Assembly (NCBI GenBank): GCA_018881555.1
Contig: JACAXG010000068.1
Location: forward strand, 2,880,198 to 2,944,197
Origin: Amblyornis subalaris
Lineage: Eukaryota; Chordata; Aves; Passeriformes; Ptilonorhynchidae
Length of the DNA stretch: 64,000 nucleotides
Direction: 5' to 3'
Under the pieces are notes generated by a model, which saw only the letters and a list, made by a program, of their open reading frames with translations, had not been told where the DNA came from and made no database searches. The translations under genes were made by a program, and so were the position numbers. Shown one piece after another: positions 60,280 to 64,000 of this stretch; position 1 is the first letter of the stretch; each line of letters begins with the position of its first letter.

Positions 60280-60860
60280 GAGTGTTCCTGAAGTTAACAC
60301 ATGCAAATCTACTCTTTTAGAGACATAAACTCAAATGCTTAAAGCTGTATTGTAGCCTAACTCTCACTTGGATTCTTAACTCCCATTGATAACACCATGT
60401 GCTAATTCAGGCACCCAGGTTTCCGTGTACTGTTCTTACCATGAAGAACAGTTGGTCTTGAGGGAAAACATTTACATAGATGACAGCTATTTTCAGGAAA
60501 ATGAAAAGTACTGGGTGGAAAAGGAGGTTTTGACATTGTGTGAAATATGGGGTTTACACACAGTAGTTTTTGCTATGTGTATATAAATGGGTGATTTACC
60601 ATATATTGATTCACACACCATTTGTAAGCGTCTAATTTATTTATTTATAGAGATGTATGGAAACCATGGTTTGAAAAGCAGTTTGCATAACATCTGGTAT
60701 GTCAACAATGTAACCTTTCAATTTACTTGTTGGTAAAAATGTCAATATAATGAACCTGAACTCAGCATTGGTTTACACAAATTTCCTGGCAGACAAAGCA
60801 GTAATGATTTGCATGTCAGTGTAAGTGACATGTGCCCTCCAGTTTTGAGTAGTTTACACA
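60280..60860. promoter_or_regulatory. Candidate regulatory block with octamers and inverted repeat
   Basis: ATGCAAAT at 60301-60308 and ATTTGCAT at 60807-60814. The second overlaps CATGTCA (60812-60818), which forms a perfect inverted repeat with TGACATG (60826-60832). The block is AT-rich and repeat-free, with TTTATTTATTTATAG at about 60637. Inferred from word content. Confidence 0.3.
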
Positions 60861-63800
60861 GCTAAGAGGGATAAAAAGGGTAGAGCACAGGGCTGGTTCC
60901 TCACGTACTTACACTGGCAGGACAAATCTGGTGTTATTTGTGTGGTGTGAAACATTTCATCTCGTTTTGACTTCTGATTTTTTAAAAGCTGCCTTTGATT
61001 TTTTCATAGAATCTTCCTCCTCTTTTTTTTTTTTTTCAATGCATGGAAAAAAAGGATAAGACTAAAAAGTAGACCTGAAGTTGACTTTAGATCCTGCTAG
61101 CACATAATCCATAAGTCTTTCCTGGGTGCACTTTTTTCAAGTACTTTCACAATTTATGTATTTTCTACAGACAAAGATGTTGTACTNGGAAGTAATAGAG
61201 GAATCTAGTGGATCCTTGATTGCTCTTAATAACATGCCAACAGGAATGACGGCAGTAATACATTGTTTAGACCTTTTATATCACTGCCTGTACAAGATGC
61301 GTCATATAAATCACATCACTCTTTTTTTTTCAGTCTGTGACTCACTGCCTGACAATTTTGGAGTAGAAAAATAATAAATGCTGTTGATACTGAATAGCAA
61401 AGAACCTCACTTAAATGTGGAATCAAAGTCCATGGGTGGCATCAGGTGTTCCTCTTTATTTTAGGGACTGTAGGCTTGCCCAGAGAAGTCATTGCCCAGC
61501 TCCTCTCAACAAATTCCCTGTGTGAAAAGGCAGGAGACATGGTGTTAGGAATGTGCAGGTTCTCTCCTTCCTCCTCTCCTGCCCTGGCTCTCCACCCCAA
61601 GGTCTGCTTTGAGATTTGGATTTCAATCAAGTTACCAAAAATAAAAAGAAGGTGGAAGAGGGAGGGAGACAGTTACTTAAGCACTTTGTGTGTGATAATT
61701 TTCTTTTTCCTTTCTTTTGTGTTTTGTTTTACGGCACCAGATGCTATCTGCTTCCCATTGTTCTGCCCACACTATCCGGTTTGGATCTGATTTGGGGGGT
61801 GTATATGAGGGAGAGGGTCACAGGGAAAGCTTTGTGCATCTGTTATTATCTGATAGCTTAAAAAAAAATTAAAACCATATACAGGCTCACGCAGCTAAGA
61901 AAAAGAAACTTTAACAGCTTTTCCAAGTGCTCATTTTTTTGTGTGTAAGATTTCTAGTATCTAGATGAATACACAGCCTGAGCCAATGCCAACTGCTTGT
62001 AAAAGCTTCTAANGCTTTTCAATCATTCTATTCTAGCCACTACGCGTATTTTGTATTTGTCCATCGTTAATATTTCCTTTATATGGTTAAAACAATATTG
62101 TAAATTAATATTTTACTTTAAACCCAGTTGGTCAAACTCCATGATGGGAGCCTGCAGCGCATCCAGTGACCCTGGGAGAGGTGTGAGTCCCAGCTCCTGG
62201 GTGGAAGTTGATGCTGGATCAGAGGTGCCCCATGACTCCCTCAAATCCAGTTTTTCCTTAGGGAAACCCAGGTCAGAAAGGATCTGCAGTGACATCCAGC
62301 AGGGATATGCATCCCAGTGCCCAGCATGCAAGACTTGCAGTGGGGCACCCTTTCTCTGCAATCCAGCTAGATCCTTAGATCCTCACAGATTTCACAGGAT
62401 TTGATGATCTGACTTCTAAATTTCTGTATTAAAAATTTTTCTATTAACTGTTTGTGTGACACTTCTGATTGCAACCCTATGCAGGCAGATTTTTTATTAA
62501 TACATGACATGCTTTAAGCTTTCTTTAGGCCAGAGCTTTTTAGCAAAATAAACAAATTCAGTGTCCTATCTGGCAGATAAGATGCACTTGAAAGTACATA
62601 NGAGAGAACCTCTAAAAAGGTTATGGGGAACAAACGGAATGCTGGAGAATATAGGGCAGGGCAAGGCAGATCAGGATAAGACCAGTGAAAAATNTGTGTA
62701 TTTGTAGACAAGTAAGACTTTAAAAACCACTAGTTACACAAAGGTAGTACAGCTAAAGACTTTGTTAGCTGATGTTGCTGGGGATTATTTNAATGTGCCT
62801 AATCACAGAACCCCTATAAATATCTGAACAGCNCTGAATTTTTTATATATATTTATTTATTTGCATGGGGCTCCTGCAGAGTTTTCCCTCCAGCTGTGTC
62901 AGCTCAGGACCCCATCTAGCTGGNACTCAGTGTAACATTACACACAACACAGCATTATTTAGAGTCCCAGGCACACTTCCCACCACATAAAAATTGAGTT
63001 CTTACAGGTCGTNTTGCTGGCCAGTACAGTCCCCAAAAAGTCTTTCCCCTTTCCCCTTTTTTTTGGGCATTCATTCTTTGCCATCATTTGGATTGGAAGA
63101 TGAGGACACAACTGAGCTGAAGCTGAAATCCCATCAAGTTTCTTTGCTGTGTAGCCAAAACCTGCTCAGCCCTCTTTCCCTCTCCTGTATTTTGCCTGCA
63201 ATGTTAACGTTCCCTGCTCCTTGTTTACACAGATGGAGNCAGCACACGTTCCATTGCAAAACCAAAAGCTCACAACTGCACCTCCAAACGTGCANGAGTG
63301 GCCTCCTCCCCGTGACCTCTGCTTCCTCAGCTTTAGACTGGATTCCAAATTCCAGCTTCTCCACTTCACACTCCTGGAAAGATGTGAAGCCCTAGAGCAT
63401 TTGAGAGATGTCAGCCACTTGACCACTCTTCTTCATTTTAATGCTTGTTTATCTTTCCTATTTTTTCATGCTCTGGACTATTAACAAGCCAAGAAAGTGC
63501 TTCTCAGGCTGCACAAACACTGTCGTATCGGCTGAGCTCCTCCTAAGGCACAGGCAGCCCATGTGTGCACACCAGATGGGTTTTTGGGGAATACTGAGCC
63601 CAATATTCCAAACCCATCAGCTCATGCCCATCCATGGAGACCAGAGCTCCTTGCTTTGATATTTTCANCAATGCCTGAGGGCTGAAAGCAAAGCCACTGA
63701 TTAATGCATGTTTGGAAGGAAAGGCCCAGTAGCCACCTTCAAACACCCTGGGAGGCTCCTTTCACTTGTGCCATAAAGGAAAGAGGAGTCACTAGGAGAG

Positions 63801-64000
63801 AGTTTAACTTGACTGGAAATGAGGTGGGGAAGGGAATAACAACAACAAAGTGTAGAGCANCAGTTAGTTCAGAGAAGAGGCTCACACAGGGTTGAGTTTC
63901 ATTTTAAGGTTCTGATTTATCTGAGTTGAGCATGGCATCAGCTGAAATTCAGAACGAAACTAGGACACAAACTTAATTGCAAAACCAGCTGAAACCACAG
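60861..64000. other. Non-genic stretch to the window end
   Basis: A T-run at 61023-61036, an AT tract near 62843-62861 ending in an octamer word (62859-62866), and plain unique DNA. Overlapping frames at 62994-63484 lie on both strands with ambiguous codons. No exon, RNA gene or transposon recognised. Confidence 0.5.

Noticed and set aside
1..64000. CRISPR arrays, bacterial operons, tRNA/rRNA genes and endogenous retroviral genes
   Set aside because: None was seen. There are no regularly spaced identical repeats, no cloverleaf-like segments I could recognise, and no frame resembling gag, pol or env.

Overview
The window reads as ordinary nuclear DNA of a bird. The evidence is the set of CR1 LINE 3' ends: truncated copies ending in the avian-type ATTCTRTG tail, with the conserved box that reads GGTCCCTTCCAACCC on the sense strand. 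CR1 also occurs in other sauropsids, but copies this similar to the avian consensus point to a bird. I cannot name the species or chromosome. About one hundred isolated N characters look like masked polymorphic or ambiguous positions, not assembly gaps.

I found no protein-coding exon I would defend. All open frames are 198 codons or shorter, overlap one another on both strands, and are about what chance gives in 64 kb. There is no rRNA, tRNA, CRISPR array, bacterial-type operon or recognisable endogenous retrovirus. The window is best read as a gene desert or the inside of a very large intron.

Layout. 1-4 kb: quiet sequence with two small CR1 scraps. 4.0-5.1 kb: a GC-rich patch followed by an AT-rich, homeodomain-site-rich block. 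5.8-6.0 kb: a clean CR1. 7-13 kb: mixed unique DNA with an ancient MIR-like SINE at 9.4 kb and a forkhead-site cluster at 12.9 kb. 13.5-14.7 kb: two long microsatellites. 15-23 kb: repeat-poor, with several blocks resembling conserved non-coding elements, the best at 20.8-21.2 kb. 28.9 kb: a second MIR-like SINE in the opposite orientation. 29.4-30.1 kb: a regulatory-looking block. 32.5 and 35.4 kb: two weak exon candidates. 34.3-45.1 kb: the main CR1 cluster, interleaved with regulatory-looking blocks (36.4, 40.9 and 42 kb). 46.0-46.1 kb: polypurine tracts. 49.3-49.8 kb: a very old CR1. 53.6 kb: another CR1. 57-61 kb: further regulatory-looking blocks and a small CpG-dense patch at 59.2 kb.

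The main hypothesis is long-range regulatory DNA: clustered homeodomain, forkhead and POU-octamer words in repeat-poor blocks, with no exon nearby. Conservation was not measured, so every regulatory call rests on motif content and base composition only. I did not find a convincing new system. The points most worth checking are the paired inverted octamer at 36602-36625, the two weak exon candidates, and the N-dense CR1 at 37.7 kb.
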